Assembly (NCBI GenBank): GCA_963422675.2
Contig: CAXVYS010000024.1
Coordinates: forward strand, 744,001-808,000
Length of the DNA stretch: 64,000 nucleotides
Reading direction: 5' to 3'
Source of the DNA: UBA4416 sp963422675
Lineage (GTDB): Bacteria; Bacteroidota; Bacteroidia; B-17B0; Aurantibacillaceae
The stretch's first letter is position 1. Each line of letters opens with the position of its first letter. The notes under the pieces were generated by a model, which did not search any database, was not told the DNA's origin, and saw only the letters and a program-made list of their open reading frames with translations. This document shows positions 28,667-37,678 of this stretch, in pieces. The position numbers and the translations under genes were made by a program.

Positions 28667-29068
28667 ATGAAAAAAATAAGTGTTGTAGTCGTTGTTTTTC
28701 TTTCTCTTATTATTGGCTCCTGTAAAAAACCTGCCGGTACGGGAGGCAATTCCAGTATCAAAGGAAACGTATGGGTTCAGGATTACAATAAAACATTAAC
28801 TACTATTCAGTATCAATATATTGGGGTTGATGTGGATGTGTACATTATATATGGTAATGAAACATCGTACGGAGATAAAATAAAAACGAATGGAGACGGA
28901 GAATTTGAATTCAGATATCTTCGCAAAGGAAATTACCGGGTATATGCGATTAGCAACGAACGGATCGGGATCTCAAACGATAGCAGAGAAGTGGCAGTAC
29001 CTGTAGATGTAACCATTACCGATAAAAAACAATCAGTAGATGCGGGGCAAATCGTTATTAAAAAATAA
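28667..29068 (+). CDS. Lipoprotein with carboxypeptidase-regulatory-like beta-sandwich
   Basis: The 133-residue product has a lipobox (LIIGSC, Cys19) and a KKPAGTGG linker. A single beta-sandwich-type domain contains TNGDGEFEFRYLRKGNYRVYAIS, the pattern of carboxypeptidase-regulatory / SdrD_B-like folds common in Bacteroidota surface proteins. It starts a plus-strand run of five genes (28667-31646) with short gaps. Role unknown; probably an outer-membrane-anchored structural or binding protein. Confidence 0.7.
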   Translation: MKKISVVVVVFLSLIIGSCKKPAGTGGNSSIKGNVWVQDYNKTLTTIQYQYIGVDVDVYIIYGNETSYGDKIKTNGDGEFEFRYLRKGNYRVYAISNERIGISNDSREVAVPVDVTITDKKQSVDAGQIVIKK

Positions 29069-29087
29069 TCATCTATTCAATTCAACT

Positions 29088-29564
29088 ATGCTTAAATCAC
29101 TATTTTTTTTATTTTTCCTCTGCTGCTCCGTTTCAGCTTATACGCAAAGTAAAAAAGACATCAAGAAAAACAACATTACCTCGGTAACCGTTACAGAAAC
29201 CAGTAATGGAAAAACCATTAATGATGAAAAAACGAGTTATGATGATAAAGGTGAGCTAATAGAAAAAGCAGAGTATACTAAAGAAGGCATATTAAAAAAG
29301 CTAACCAAAAAAAAACTGAATAACCTTGGAGATGTTGTGGAAGAAGAAGAGTATGATGAAAAAAATAATCTGAAAGAGAAAACCGTTATTAAATATAATG
29401 CTTTAGGGGATAAAAAAGAAGAACTGGTTTATGATGCCAATAAAAAATTAGTAAAAAAGCACGTATATCTATACGATACAAAAGGATTAAAAACAGAGCG
29501 AAAAACACTTGACCCCGCAGGGAAATTAGTAAGCAGTAAAAAATACACTTATACATTTAAATAG
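29088..29564 (+). CDS. Secreted repeat protein, unknown
   Basis: The start is taken at the ATG at 29088; the open frame extends to 29040 but would overlap the previous gene. The 158-residue product has a signal peptide ending AYTQ. It then carries about six short strand-turn repeats with a Y-D/N-x-x-G/K-x-L pattern (TSYDDKGELIEKAEY and IKYNALGDKKEELVY), resembling YD/RHS-like or MORN-like repeats. It is lysine- and glutamate-rich. It precedes the VTC-domain gene by 3 bp. Confidence 0.65.
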   Translation: MLKSLFFLFFLCCSVSAYTQSKKDIKKNNITSVTVTETSNGKTINDEKTSYDDKGELIEKAEYTKEGILKKLTKKKLNNLGDVVEEEEYDEKNNLKEKTVIKYNALGDKKEELVYDANKKLVKKHVYLYDTKGLKTERKTLDPAGKLVSSKKYTYTFK

Positions 29565-29567
29565 TTA

Positions 29568-30338
29568 TTGAATAGAGTTAACCATATACTTACACAATTT
29601 GATCCGATTACTTTAGAGGAAATGGATGGGGTAAAGTTAATGGATCGCAGGGATACAAAATTTGCGTTTCATTTTTCCGAACTTTTATCTGTATTGCAAG
29701 AGGTAATACCCTTTTACAGGGTCTTAACTATAGAAAGCAACAGGATTAGCCGTTATAAAACATTGTATTACGATACACATGGTTTTGATTTGTACCACCA
29801 TCACCATAGCGGAAAATTAAACCGCTATAAGATACGTCATCGAACCTATGTAGAAAGCGAATTAGGATTTTTAGAAGTAAAATTTAAAAACAATAAAGGA
29901 CGAACGATTAAAACCAGGATCAGAGAACAGGAGACAACTGAATTGAAAGAAGAAAGAGCCTTGTTGTTTTTACAAAAACACCTTCCGTTTAATCCCCTGA
30001 CCTTAGTTCCGAAGATTCTGGTGAATTACAGCAGAATTACCCTGGTTAACAAAGTATCTGCCGAGCGGCTTACCATAGATCTGAATTTAGAATTTGAAAC
30101 GGTTTCCAATACACAAACCTTAAACCATATCGTAATTGCTGAAGTAAAACAGGATAGCAAACAGGTATCTCCATTTGTTTCTATGATGAAGCGAAGGCAC
30201 ATCCGGGAAGGATCTATCAGTAAATATTGTTTTGCTATTGCAAGTACATTTACAGAAGTGAAAAAAAATAATTTCAAACAAAAATTATCTTACGTCAATA
30301 AATTAATTAACTATGATCGCGTTACAGGCAGTAAATGA
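29568..30338 (+). CDS. VTC-domain protein (polyphosphate polymerase-like)
   Basis: The 256-residue protein starts at TTG. It has the VTC domain pattern of a tunnel-shaped triphosphate-tunnel fold: MDRRDTKFAF, YDTHGFDLYHHHHSGKLNRY, KIRHRTYVES, GFLEVKFKNNKGR and IAEVKQD, with basic and acidic residues alternating along strands. In yeast VTC4 such residues make polyphosphate from ATP; bacterial homologues are mostly uncharacterised. The next gene (a DUF4956 membrane protein) overlaps it by 26 bp, the usual pairing of these two families. Activity here is inferred. Confidence 0.82.
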   Translation: MNRVNHILTQFDPITLEEMDGVKLMDRRDTKFAFHFSELLSVLQEVIPFYRVLTIESNRISRYKTLYYDTHGFDLYHHHHSGKLNRYKIRHRTYVESELGFLEVKFKNNKGRTIKTRIREQETTELKEERALLFLQKHLPFNPLTLVPKILVNYSRITLVNKVSAERLTIDLNLEFETVSNTQTLNHIVIAEVKQDSKQVSPFVSMMKRRHIREGSISKYCFAIASTFTEVKKNNFKQKLSYVNKLINYDRVTGSK

Positions 30339-30960
30339 TGTTGTTCCGGTATTAACGGGATACGAGGAATTATACAAGCTTTCGTCAAAAATATTTTTCA
30401 GGTTACTGATTAACCTGGCCTCTGTATTTGTTTTGGTAAGGGTTATTTATTACCCTATCTATAAGCACCGCGAATTGTTTTTTACATATTTTATTTTTAA
30501 CGTAGTTATCTTTTTAATTTCTTTTCTGTTGAATAAAGTAGATCTTTCTATGGGTGCGGCTTTTGGCTTGTTTGCTGTATTTAGTATGCTGCGGTATAAA
30601 ACTGAAGAAATTGCCATTAAAGATATGACCTATTTATTTTTGGTGATTGCCATTGGCCTGATCTCTGCGGTCACTAAAATAAAAGATACCAGCGATAGCA
30701 TTGAATATTTATTTTTAATAGCAGTAAATATTATTGTGTTGGCGATTACTTATTTATTGGAAAGCAATATCCTAATGAAAAAAGAAGTAGTTAAAACCAT
30801 CTTGTATGAAAATATTGAATTGATAAAAGCCGATAAAAAAGAAGAGCTACTGGCAGACCTGAAATTAAGAACGGGCTTTAATGTGCATCGTTATTCGGTT
30901 CATAAAATAGATTTTTTAAAAGATGCGGCTCAAATTAAAATCTATTTTTACGAAACCTAA
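30313..30960 (+). CDS. DUF4956 integral membrane protein
   Basis: The 215-residue protein has an N-terminal amphipathic stretch and four hydrophobic segments (about 31-48, 57-75, 83-94 with FGLFAVFSMLRYKTEEI, and 108-155). The FSMLRYKTEEIAIKDMTYLF segment is typical of DUF4956. The C-terminal part is soluble. It overlaps the VTC-domain gene by 26 bp and the next gene by one base, so the three are tightly coupled. The VTC/DUF4956 pair may act as a membrane-linked polyphosphate or phosphate-handling unit. Confidence 0.85.
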   Translation: MIALQAVNDVVPVLTGYEELYKLSSKIFFRLLINLASVFVLVRVIYYPIYKHRELFFTYFIFNVVIFLISFLLNKVDLSMGAAFGLFAVFSMLRYKTEEIAIKDMTYLFLVIAIGLISAVTKIKDTSDSIEYLFLIAVNIIVLAITYLLESNILMKKEVVKTILYENIELIKADKKEELLADLKLRTGFNVHRYSVHKIDFLKDAAQIKIYFYET

Positions 30961-31646
30961 TGACGTATAAAACACTCATCATTGTCTTATGCGCTCTGTG
31001 TTGCCTTACCGTAAAGGCTCAGCAGGTTATAAACGATGTGGGATTAAGGTTAAGTATATCTGCAGAAAAGAAATTAAACAACCGGTTTTCGGTAAATGTA
31101 AAATGCCTTGCCCGGCAGGAAGAAAACATAACCTTATTAAACCGTGTTTATATAAGGGGCGGACTGAGTGTGAAACTCAATAAGAATTTTAAAACAGAAT
31201 TACGTCTCTATTATATGCCTACACGTAAAGGCTATAAAGAAATGAAGAATAATTACCGCTACGCTTTTTCGCTTACTTACAAAGCCCGGATAACTAACAG
31301 GCTTACCTTTTACGATAAGGTAACGTATCAAACAACAACCAATTATGTGTTTAAATCGCCACTGGCAGAACAAAAACTAACGGGTGTTATCCGAAATAAA
31401 TATACCCTGGCATTTAAGCAAAACAGGCGCGGAGAGCCATACATCAGCGAAGAGCTCCTGTTTCAGGTAACAGGGAAACAAGAACGGTATTTTGGCAGAA
31501 ACAGGGTATACCTGGGTTATAAATATTTACTCACTCATAAACTCACACTGGATACTTATTTTATCCTGGAGCGTGGCTTTAATGATAACGATGGCCCACA
31601 GCAACGAAATTTTTACTACGGGCTTAACCTGGGCTATAATTTTTAA
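30960..31646 (+). CDS. DUF2490-like outer-membrane protein
   Basis: The 228-residue product has a signal peptide ending KAQ (residue 20). It is then made of alternating aromatic/charged beta strands (LRLSISAEKKLNNRFSVNV and NNYRYAFSLTYKARITNRL) and ends in a strand closing with F (NLGYNF), typical of small outer-membrane barrels of the DUF2490 family. It overlaps the DUF4956 stop by one base and completes the operon. The stop is 3 bp from the convergent 31650 gene. Confidence 0.7.
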   Translation: MTYKTLIIVLCALCCLTVKAQQVINDVGLRLSISAEKKLNNRFSVNVKCLARQEENITLLNRVYIRGGLSVKLNKNFKTELRLYYMPTRKGYKEMKNNYRYAFSLTYKARITNRLTFYDKVTYQTTTNYVFKSPLAEQKLTGVIRNKYTLAFKQNRRGEPYISEELLFQVTGKQERYFGRNRVYLGYKYLLTHKLTLDTYFILERGFNDNDGPQQRNFYYGLNLGYNF

Positions 31647-31649
31647 TGG

Positions 31650-32294
31650 CTATTCGGGCTGTTTTTCTTTGAGTTTAAAAGTACCAGTGGTTTTATCCCA
31701 TTTATAAATGAGTTTATAAAATAACCCCTTAGTCGTAAATAGTTTTTCATAAGCTTCCAAATCTTCTGGCTCGGGGAATAGCTCATCCCAATCCATGACA
31801 TTTTTTTCGGTAACATGCACAGTAACATTTGTGCCAGTTTTAGGGAGTTCTATATGTGTTTGAAATTGTTGTAAATGGGCTTTTGGTAAAGTAGCCGGCT
31901 TGTAAAAATCTCTGAAGGTGAATTTAAACGGAAACACACTGTCTGTTACATTTGTCCATGTATCATTACGGTAAGTATAAAACAACGTAGTATAATCATC
32001 GGATGCGGTGGTGGAAGCCCCTTTTTCGTATGCAAACAATTTATTGCCCGCTTGTGTTTTGAAAAAAGTAAAAGTGATATAGTCTGTACAACAATCGTTA
32101 GGCTTGCTTTGAATATGTAAATACGCATTTTTAATATCCACGATGGTGTCGGCATTAGCCATCGATCCCATGGCTTCGCTTTCTTTAAACTGATAAGGAA
32201 AGAGCGCATAGTAGTATTTAATAGTGGTTTGCGCGAACAGGCTTGCACAGCCCATAAACAAGAGAAGTGTACTAATGAACGTTTTCGCTTGCAT
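31650..32294 (-). CDS. Secreted protein of unknown function
   Basis: The ATG at 32294 gives 214 residues; a TTG two codons upstream is also possible. The signal peptide ends SLFAQ. The mature part shows a cysteine pair (NDCCTDYITF), a strand-rich body and a lysine-rich end (KEKQPE). The start overlaps the end of the upstream DinB-like gene, suggesting coupling. No family was recognised. Confidence 0.6.
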   Translation of the reverse strand: MQAKTFISTLLLFMGCASLFAQTTIKYYYALFPYQFKESEAMGSMANADTIVDIKNAYLHIQSKPNDCCTDYITFTFFKTQAGNKLFAYEKGASTTASDDYTTLFYTYRNDTWTNVTDSVFPFKFTFRDFYKPATLPKAHLQQFQTHIELPKTGTNVTVHVTEKNVMDWDELFPEPEDLEAYEKLFTTKGLFYKLIYKWDKTTGTFKLKEKQPE

Positions 32295-32736
32295 AAACAA
32301 TATAGGTAACCAATGGTAAGGGATCTAAGCTTCCTTTAAGCTTCGCCACAATTTGCCCACGGTGGTAGGATGAATGATGAACAATGTGGAGGATAGCATC
32401 ACACACACTGATTCTTTTTTTACTCCCGTCAATTGGAAATATAAAATCAACTATTCTGTTTAATTCTTCCACAGGAGCTTTCCCGATATAGTCTATCCAA
32501 CGCTTCGTATTCTCTTGTAATAAGGTTTCACATTCCTCTATGGTTCGTTCCTGAAAAAGAGTAGTTGTTATTTCCTGCGCTGTTACTCTGCTTAACCACA
32601 TATTACCGGCAGAAAGTAAGTGTGAGAAAAGTAATAAAGCTCTGTCATCTAATGGCTTCGCCCGTTTCATAGAAGCCAGCAATTCGGTATTTGCCCAATG
32701 TTCAAAATTAATTTGTTTAATCAGTAGTTCTTTCAT
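32272..32736 (-). CDS. DinB-like four-helix protein
   Basis: The 154-residue protein has the DinB/YfiT-like four-helix bundle pattern. The metal-binding histidines of the family are visible as FEHWANTELL at the start, LLFSHLLSAGNMWLSR and HIVHHSSYHRGQIVAKL at the end. Members bind a divalent metal, and some are thiol transferases; most are uncharacterised. A second DinB-like gene follows upstream on the same strand with a 21-bp gap. Confidence 0.85.
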   Translation of the reverse strand: MKELLIKQINFEHWANTELLASMKRAKPLDDRALLLFSHLLSAGNMWLSRVTAQEITTTLFQERTIEECETLLQENTKRWIDYIGKAPVEELNRIVDFIFPIDGSKKRISVCDAILHIVHHSSYHRGQIVAKLKGSLDPLPLVTYIVYASENVH

Positions 32737-32757
32737 GTGTGGTTTTTTTAATACGCT

Positions 32758-33285
32758 CTAATTATTTTTTAAATTGTGGTTGGTTAAGTTATGATGGTGT
32801 TCAACGTGATAAATGGCATTATATAACATTTCCCGCAGAGTTAAACTTCCTAATAAGGGGTGTGGTATACATAAACCGTCGAGGTCTTCTTCTGTAAAGT
32901 TGTCAATTTTGGAACATAATTCCTTTATCCTGTTTGCCAGTGTTTCAGTTAAAATAATTCTTTGATCCTGTGAAATGGCTTCAGGGACATAACGTTCCGG
33001 GGCCTTTCCACCTTCTTGTAATTTCTCTGTGTAATCGGTTAACACTACTTCATACGCACGACCCGGCCTGTTAGCACGTCCAAAATTTTGTTCTATCATT
33101 AATGGTTCCATACTAAAAACCTGTACAAGAGGCTTTACACAAAGAACAATATGTTCTAACTGTTGTCCGGCTGTCCATTTTTGATTAGCACTAAATGAAT
33201 ATTCTTCAGGTGTAAGGCCATTTATATAATGAATAAATGCATGATAGTTTTTAGTAAGTGAATCAATAATTGCCGGCTTATTCAT
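32758..33285 (-). CDS. DinB_2-like protein
   Basis: The 175-residue protein has the DinB_2 bundle pattern. WTAGQQLEHIVLCVKPL supplies the first histidine and a C-terminal NAIYHVEHHHNL supplies the others. The middle carries GRANRPGRAYEVVLTDY, usual in this subfamily. It probably shares a transcript with the DinB-like gene 21 bp downstream. The pair may be metal-dependent transferases, but substrates are unknown. Confidence 0.8.
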   Translation of the reverse strand: MNKPAIIDSLTKNYHAFIHYINGLTPEEYSFSANQKWTAGQQLEHIVLCVKPLVQVFSMEPLMIEQNFGRANRPGRAYEVVLTDYTEKLQEGGKAPERYVPEAISQDQRIILTETLANRIKELCSKIDNFTEEDLDGLCIPHPLLGSLTLREMLYNAIYHVEHHHNLTNHNLKNN

Positions 33286-33443
33286 ACAAGGTATTTTTAA
33301 GAGTTTCTGTTTAGTATAATCGCTAATGCTTTTATAATTTGAAAATGATGATCAGGACAATTATTTCTACGAAAAGAGTATTAACAAAGCTAAATATTTA
33401 ATGAATATATACAAACAGCAAAAATAGTCGGAAGTGGTGGATA

Positions 33444-33953
33444 TTATTTTAATTTTCTTTCGTAAAACACTGTATCAACAGGGTTTAGTGGGAAGTCGAC
33501 AGGCAACGCCGTTCGAAGGATTTTTTTAAAGGCCTGTTTTTCATAAAATGTGTGTGCTGCTTTAAACTGAGTCATGGTTCCAAGATAAATCCCCGAAACG
33601 TTAGTATCCATGGCGTAATGGATCACCGTGTTTAAAAGAGTTTGTGCGATGTGTTGTCCCCTGAAGGCCTCATTTAAAAAGAGTCGTTTCAATACAATCG
33701 TATGATTCTTTAACATAGAAAAACCAATAGTTCCAACAACGGTGTTATCTATTAATGCAACCCAGTATTTATCGGTAGGCAAACGTGATACTTCTTGTAT
33801 CGTTTTGGATTGAGGAGAAAAAATGGGATCTGTAAATTCTCTTGCAGTCAGGACCATAAGCTCATCAATACCTGCCTGATGATGGTCTTGAAAAGGAACA
33901 ATGGTTGCTGGTGATGCTGTCATGATAAAATAATCGTAATCAAAAGTTCTCAT
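33444..33953 (-). CDS. GNAT-family N-acetyltransferase
   Basis: The 169-residue protein shows the GNAT core. YWVALIDNTVVGTIGF forms strand 4-turn, LKRLFLNEAFRGQHIAQTLL carries the acetyl-CoA-binding RxxGQ-like loop, and GIYLGTMTQFKAAHTFYEKQAFKKI is the C-terminal half. It transfers an acetyl group from acetyl-CoA to an unknown amine. The start could also be the ATG at 33923, which would remove ten residues before the domain. It stands alone. Confidence 0.85.
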   Translation of the reverse strand: MRTFDYDYFIMTASPATIVPFQDHHQAGIDELMVLTAREFTDPIFSPQSKTIQEVSRLPTDKYWVALIDNTVVGTIGFSMLKNHTIVLKRLFLNEAFRGQHIAQTLLNTVIHYAMDTNVSGIYLGTMTQFKAAHTFYEKQAFKKILRTALPVDFPLNPVDTVFYERKLK

Positions 33954-34001
33954 GATAAATATAATAAAAACTAAGGCACCCTATCTTTCGGATAGTCATA
34001 A

Positions 34002-34029
34002 AAAAGCCTCAAAGTTTGCTGAGGCTTTT
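34002..34029 (-). terminator. Terminator hairpin
   Basis: A perfect 10-bp stem (AAAAGCCTCA / TGAGGCTTTT) with an 8-nt loop; the minus strand continues with T residues (GGCTTTTTTATG). It lies about 270 bp past the SDR stop, with a REP-like element between, and may end SDR transcription or an unannotated RNA. Apart from this hairpin and the REP-like element nothing was recognised in the 33954-34300 gap. Confidence 0.7.
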
Positions 34030-34198
34030 AACGAACGTTTTAGGGATTAAATGATATTCCAAAAGTTTTGGTACCAAAGAAATTTATACAAATCCTGTGG
34101 TAAAACAGTGTATCTGCTTTTGCTATAGTTTAAACATAAAATATTGCTTTGCCTGGTTATATGTGTAAACCTCAGCCAGACAAAGGTAAAAAGTAGAT

Positions 34199-34265
34199 GT
34201 CATGCTGATTCCGATAGCTATCGGAATCAGCATCTAATGAGATTCCGAATCAAGTTCGGAATGAC
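34199..34265. repeat. REP-like palindromic element
   Basis: The 67-bp unit begins GTCAT and ends ATGAC. The first half is a perfect 32-bp palindrome (34202-34233, arms ATGCTGATTCCGATAG). The second half is a smaller hairpin with arms ATTCCGA / TCGGAAT around a 7-nt loop. This two-hairpin architecture with mirrored ends is typical of intergenic REP/BIME-type elements found in many copies in Bacteroidota genomes. Only one copy is present in this window. Confidence 0.75.
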
Positions 34266-34300
34266 AAATGTTTAATTCCATATTATTCCGATACACAGAT

Positions 34301-35053
34301 TTATTTAATAGTTGATAATCCACCATCAACTGCAATTTCTGCTCCGTGAATATAGGAAGCATCATCTGAGGCAAGAAAAAGAGCTGTTTTGGCTATTTCG
34401 GTTGGCTCGCCAAAGCGTTTGAAAGGAAGTGTAGGGATTATACCCTGAACTGCTCCATCAATTTGTTCTGAAGTAAGGCCTGTATTATTAAAAATATTTG
34501 TTTTGATATAACCCGGACTTATTCCATTTACCCGTATTTTTTTTGCGGTGCATTCAGAAGCAAATGTTTTTATAAAAGATTGAACGGCTGATTTTGCAGC
34601 AGAGTAAATGGAAAAATTTTCCATCCCAAATTCTGTTACAACAGAAGTGTTTAAAAGGATAGCACTTCCTGCGTTCATCATTGGTAACATTTGTTGAACG
34701 GTAAAGAATGTTCCTTTTACTAACATATTAAACAGTTCGTCATAATGCGCTTCATCCACCATTTCAATGGATGCAAACTTGCCATATCCTGCATTTATAA
34801 ATAAAACATCCAGGTTAGGAGTGTGAGCTTTTACTTGTTTTTGTAACTCAAGCACATCAGATAATTTCCCTGCATTGGATACAAGCCCAATAGCATTTGA
34901 ACCTAAACTGTTTACGGCTTTGTCTACCGTTTCCCGGCTACGCCCTGTAATGATTACGGTTGCCCCTTCATTAATAAATTCCTGAGCTGTGGCAAAACCC
35001 ATTCCATTTGTTCCACCTGTAATTAAGGCTACTTTGTTTTTAAATTTTTGCAT
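34301..35053 (-). CDS. Short-chain dehydrogenase/reductase
   Basis: The 250-residue protein is a classical SDR. It has the cofactor motif TGGTNGMG (12-19), NAG in LFINAGYG, catalytic S137, Y150 and K154 (YSAAK), and a C-terminal AEIAVDGG. An arginine cluster RSR at 38-40 after the second strand favours NADP(H). It probably reduces a small carbonyl compound; the substrate is unknown. It is transcribed alone. Confidence 0.92.
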   Translation of the reverse strand: MQKFKNKVALITGGTNGMGFATAQEFINEGATVIITGRSRETVDKAVNSLGSNAIGLVSNAGKLSDVLELQKQVKAHTPNLDVLFINAGYGKFASIEMVDEAHYDELFNMLVKGTFFTVQQMLPMMNAGSAILLNTSVVTEFGMENFSIYSAAKSAVQSFIKTFASECTAKKIRVNGISPGYIKTNIFNNTGLTSEQIDGAVQGIIPTLPFKRFGEPTEIAKTALFLASDDASYIHGAEIAVDGGLSTIK

Positions 35054-35424
35054 TTTTTAATTGTTTTAAATTTGAATGCAAAGATTCGTATAGTTGAGTA
35101 GCCATAAAACCCGATACTTGCTGAATTTAAAATTCAGAGTATGTTTTTTTTAGCGGCGATGTGCGGGGAAATAAAAAAGGAGTTGGCGCATATTCTTTTC
35201 CGAATTCCGGACTTCCCTTAATGGTAGCTTCATTGCTAACCATTATAGCCGGCATGGGTGCACCAATGCCAAACGTACGACGGTTTAAAGAACTGGTTAT
35301 TTTTACACCAATAACTGCTTTTTTGTTTCTGCAATTATTTTTAAGTTTTGCATCTGTTTTGAATAATCGTTCTTACAAAATAGGAGAAGGACTATAACAC
35401 CGTTCTTATAATAAACAATACGGC
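35054..35424. other. Gap without a recognisable gene
   Basis: No gene could be supported. Both strands carry short open stretches: a GTG-started plus-strand frame at 35161-35397, and a minus-strand frame without a start codon that contains EYAPTPFLFPRTSPLKK. Neither resembles a known family. The region may hold an eroded gene; it also contains the SDR promoter region. Confidence 0.5.
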
Positions 35425-36231
35425 TTAACTACCCAGGTAAATAAATCCATTCAAAGCCAAATACGGATTTTGGACGGATACAGTAGTACCACTTCCGCCG
35501 CTACTTACTGTAGCTGTGTGAAAATGTGATCCTGAGGAAGAGGTAGTTGCTGAGAAAAAATTCCCATCATTATTATTCGCAGGGTATGCCAGGGCACTAC
35601 AATCAATGCAATCATAGGGTTTAGCATAGGTGTGGGTGTGTGCGCCATCTGTTGATGTTGTTCCAGTGAAATTAACATTAGGTAAATTTCCTTGAGTTAA
35701 GGAGACACTGGAATTTCCTCCCGTTGTATTAAGCGTTTTGGTTGCACTTACGCCGGCAATTGTTTTATCCGATATATCAGGTAGGTTTGCGCCAATACCT
35801 AATGCTGTTGCCTGTGCTTGCTGTGTTGTCGTTAAAGAACTTTTTGCTCTACCGTCTAATTTTATCCAACCACTATGATCTACCGTTTGGTAGCCATATT
35901 TCACATCTCCAGTAACCGGGGTAGTGCCTGCCTGCAGGCGTTGCCATTGTAAACCATCATTATAGTAATAGCCTGGTGTTACAGCAGCTGTACCTGTACC
36001 TGCGGTAGCGGTGTTATAAACTGTCATACCTGCTACGTGGCTACTTAAAGGAGAGGCAGTGGAAGCACTGGACAAGGTGACGCGGGGAAGTAATAACCCT
36101 TTACTGCTCCCACTAATTTCTAACATAGCGTCCGTATTAGGTGCACTATTTGCTCCAACGTTTACCTGGGCTTTGGTTACAAAGGACGCTGCTGTAAAAA
36201 GCAGCACAATTAGTTTCTTTTTAGTTATCAT
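35425..36231 (-). CDS. Secreted protein with tail-collar-like C-terminal domain
   Basis: The 268-residue product has a signal peptide ending VTKAQ. A threonine/serine/alanine-rich region contains ISGSSKGLLLPRVTLS, a phrase common in Bacteroidota secreted tail-like proteins. The second half has HSGWIKLDGR and LPDISDKTIAG and ends NPYLALNGFIYLGS, the pattern of phage tail-collar / fibre-tip domains. In between are histidine-rich loops (TDGAHTHTYAKP and SSGSHFHTATV). Such proteins are found on the surface of Bacteroidota and may bind glycans. The next gene, on the same strand 34 bp away, is a T9SS cargo protein. Confidence 0.75.
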   Translation of the reverse strand: MITKKKLIVLLFTAASFVTKAQVNVGANSAPNTDAMLEISGSSKGLLLPRVTLSSASTASPLSSHVAGMTVYNTATAGTGTAAVTPGYYYNDGLQWQRLQAGTTPVTGDVKYGYQTVDHSGWIKLDGRAKSSLTTTQQAQATALGIGANLPDISDKTIAGVSATKTLNTTGGNSSVSLTQGNLPNVNFTGTTSTDGAHTHTYAKPYDCIDCSALAYPANNNDGNFFSATTSSSGSHFHTATVSSGGSGTTVSVQNPYLALNGFIYLGS

Positions 36232-36265
36232 AATCTTCTTTTTTTAATGAATATTTACCCAAGGA

Positions 36266-37678
36266 TCAATTTACCCGAACTATTCTGAAATTCTTCCTTT
36301 CACCGTTTGCCATATTTATGACCAAATAATATAATCCTTCCGACTCTTTTTCTAAATGAATTTTAACAAGAGGGCTTTCTATTTTAGAAAATTGTATCAT
36401 CCTCCCTCTGGAATCGTAGAGTGCATATGATTTTACAGGGGCATTATTCGTTTCAATGTTCACCATATCCGATGTAAGTGTTGGATATACCTGCAATTTT
36501 TCTTCACATGAAACGCTTTGAGATACCAAGTGGGAATAAGATACAGAAGCATCTTCATTTACTATTTTTAGGCGGTAGTAAATTAACCCATCTGTATCTG
36601 GATTATGGTTAAAAATATATGCCGCGTTATTCCCTTTAGGTTCAATTCTCTCCAGGAAAATAAAATCTAAACCATCAACACTGTATTCCAATTCATAATG
36701 ATTGAGATCCAATTCTAATTGTACATTCCATACTACTGAAATAGTACAGGAATTGTATAATGCATCAAAGCGGGTGAGCGTTATAGGCAGAGGAGAATTA
36801 CTGGAAATACTGCCTATTGTAAAAGGACTCCAGGAAGAAAGTGTATTACTGGTTACCGAACCAGAGCTAACTGACCCCGCGCCAAGAATGCCTTCATTTA
36901 ACCATTGAGCTCCCCGTAAATGAGCAACCCTTAAATCTGTTGGAGAGCCTATTCCCTGATTATTGTAGGCATCCCAAAAAACAGTAACTACTCCTGTAGC
37001 AGTTGATACCGGAGCAATGTTCCAGTATTCGAGGTGGTTATAATATTGAAGCGCTACCGGATCGGTACCTGTTGTTACAAAAGGAGCTACACCGGCATCG
37101 GCTGGAAAATATTTAACGACCATACCTGTTGTGTTTACGGTTGGGTTCACTTTTACTTGTTGATACATTGCTGCATCTCCAACGGGGTAAGTAAATGCCC
37201 CTGTTCCCAATTTGCGAACATATCCGTTTACATGGCTAGTATTGCTGGTTCCGGAGGGTAAAGCAGGTGAGGTAAATTCAAGAGGTTCGGTTGAGCCGGT
37301 TGGTGTTGTAACTAAACCGGATGTAAAGAGGGCGGTATTATTTACACTAAGACATTTATTAACAGCTATTCCTGAGGCATTATTAAATGTAACATTGGTC
37401 GTATAAAAAACAGCACTTCCTCCTGATGACTGAGCGGAGCTTCCTACAAATAATAAAGTACCGCCATCATACGCTGTAGTTCCGGAGTTGGTAATATTCC
37501 CTCCAATATAAAAATTTCCTCCTCCTGCGTTTATAAATGTACCGGCATTATCTAAATCGCCAGAGCAGTAAGCATTTCCATCAGTATAAAAGATACCGGA
37601 AATATAAGTCTGCGAAAAACCAACAGAATATAAACTCAGTAGTAGGGTTAGAAAAATAAAGTACAGATACTTATTCAT
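36266..37678 (-). CDS. T9SS-secreted surface protein
   Basis: The 470-residue product has a signal peptide ending GFSQ. A glycine/asparagine/threonine-rich beta region (about 25-290) has repeated short strands such as NAGGGNFYIGGNITNSGT. A type A T9SS sorting domain (about 397-470) runs from LQVYPTLTSDMVNIET through SYALYDSRGRMI and LEKESEGLYYLVI to FRIVRVN. Secretion through the Por system with anchoring at the surface is expected. It is probably cotranscribed with the tail-collar-like gene. Confidence 0.85.
   Translation of the reverse strand: MNKYLYFIFLTLLLSLYSVGFSQTYISGIFYTDGNAYCSGDLDNAGTFINAGGGNFYIGGNITNSGTTAYDGGTLLFVGSSAQSSGGSAVFYTTNVTFNNASGIAVNKCLSVNNTALFTSGLVTTPTGSTEPLEFTSPALPSGTSNTSHVNGYVRKLGTGAFTYPVGDAAMYQQVKVNPTVNTTGMVVKYFPADAGVAPFVTTGTDPVALQYYNHLEYWNIAPVSTATGVVTVFWDAYNNQGIGSPTDLRVAHLRGAQWLNEGILGAGSVSSGSVTSNTLSSWSPFTIGSISSNSPLPITLTRFDALYNSCTISVVWNVQLELDLNHYELEYSVDGLDFIFLERIEPKGNNAAYIFNHNPDTDGLIYYRLKIVNEDASVSYSHLVSQSVSCEEKLQVYPTLTSDMVNIETNNAPVKSYALYDSRGRMIQFSKIESPLVKIHLEKESEGLYYLVINMANGERKNFRIVRVN

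Noticed and set aside
35161..35397. 78-codon GTG frame
   Set aside because: No family match and the opposite strand is equally open, so no gene is called.
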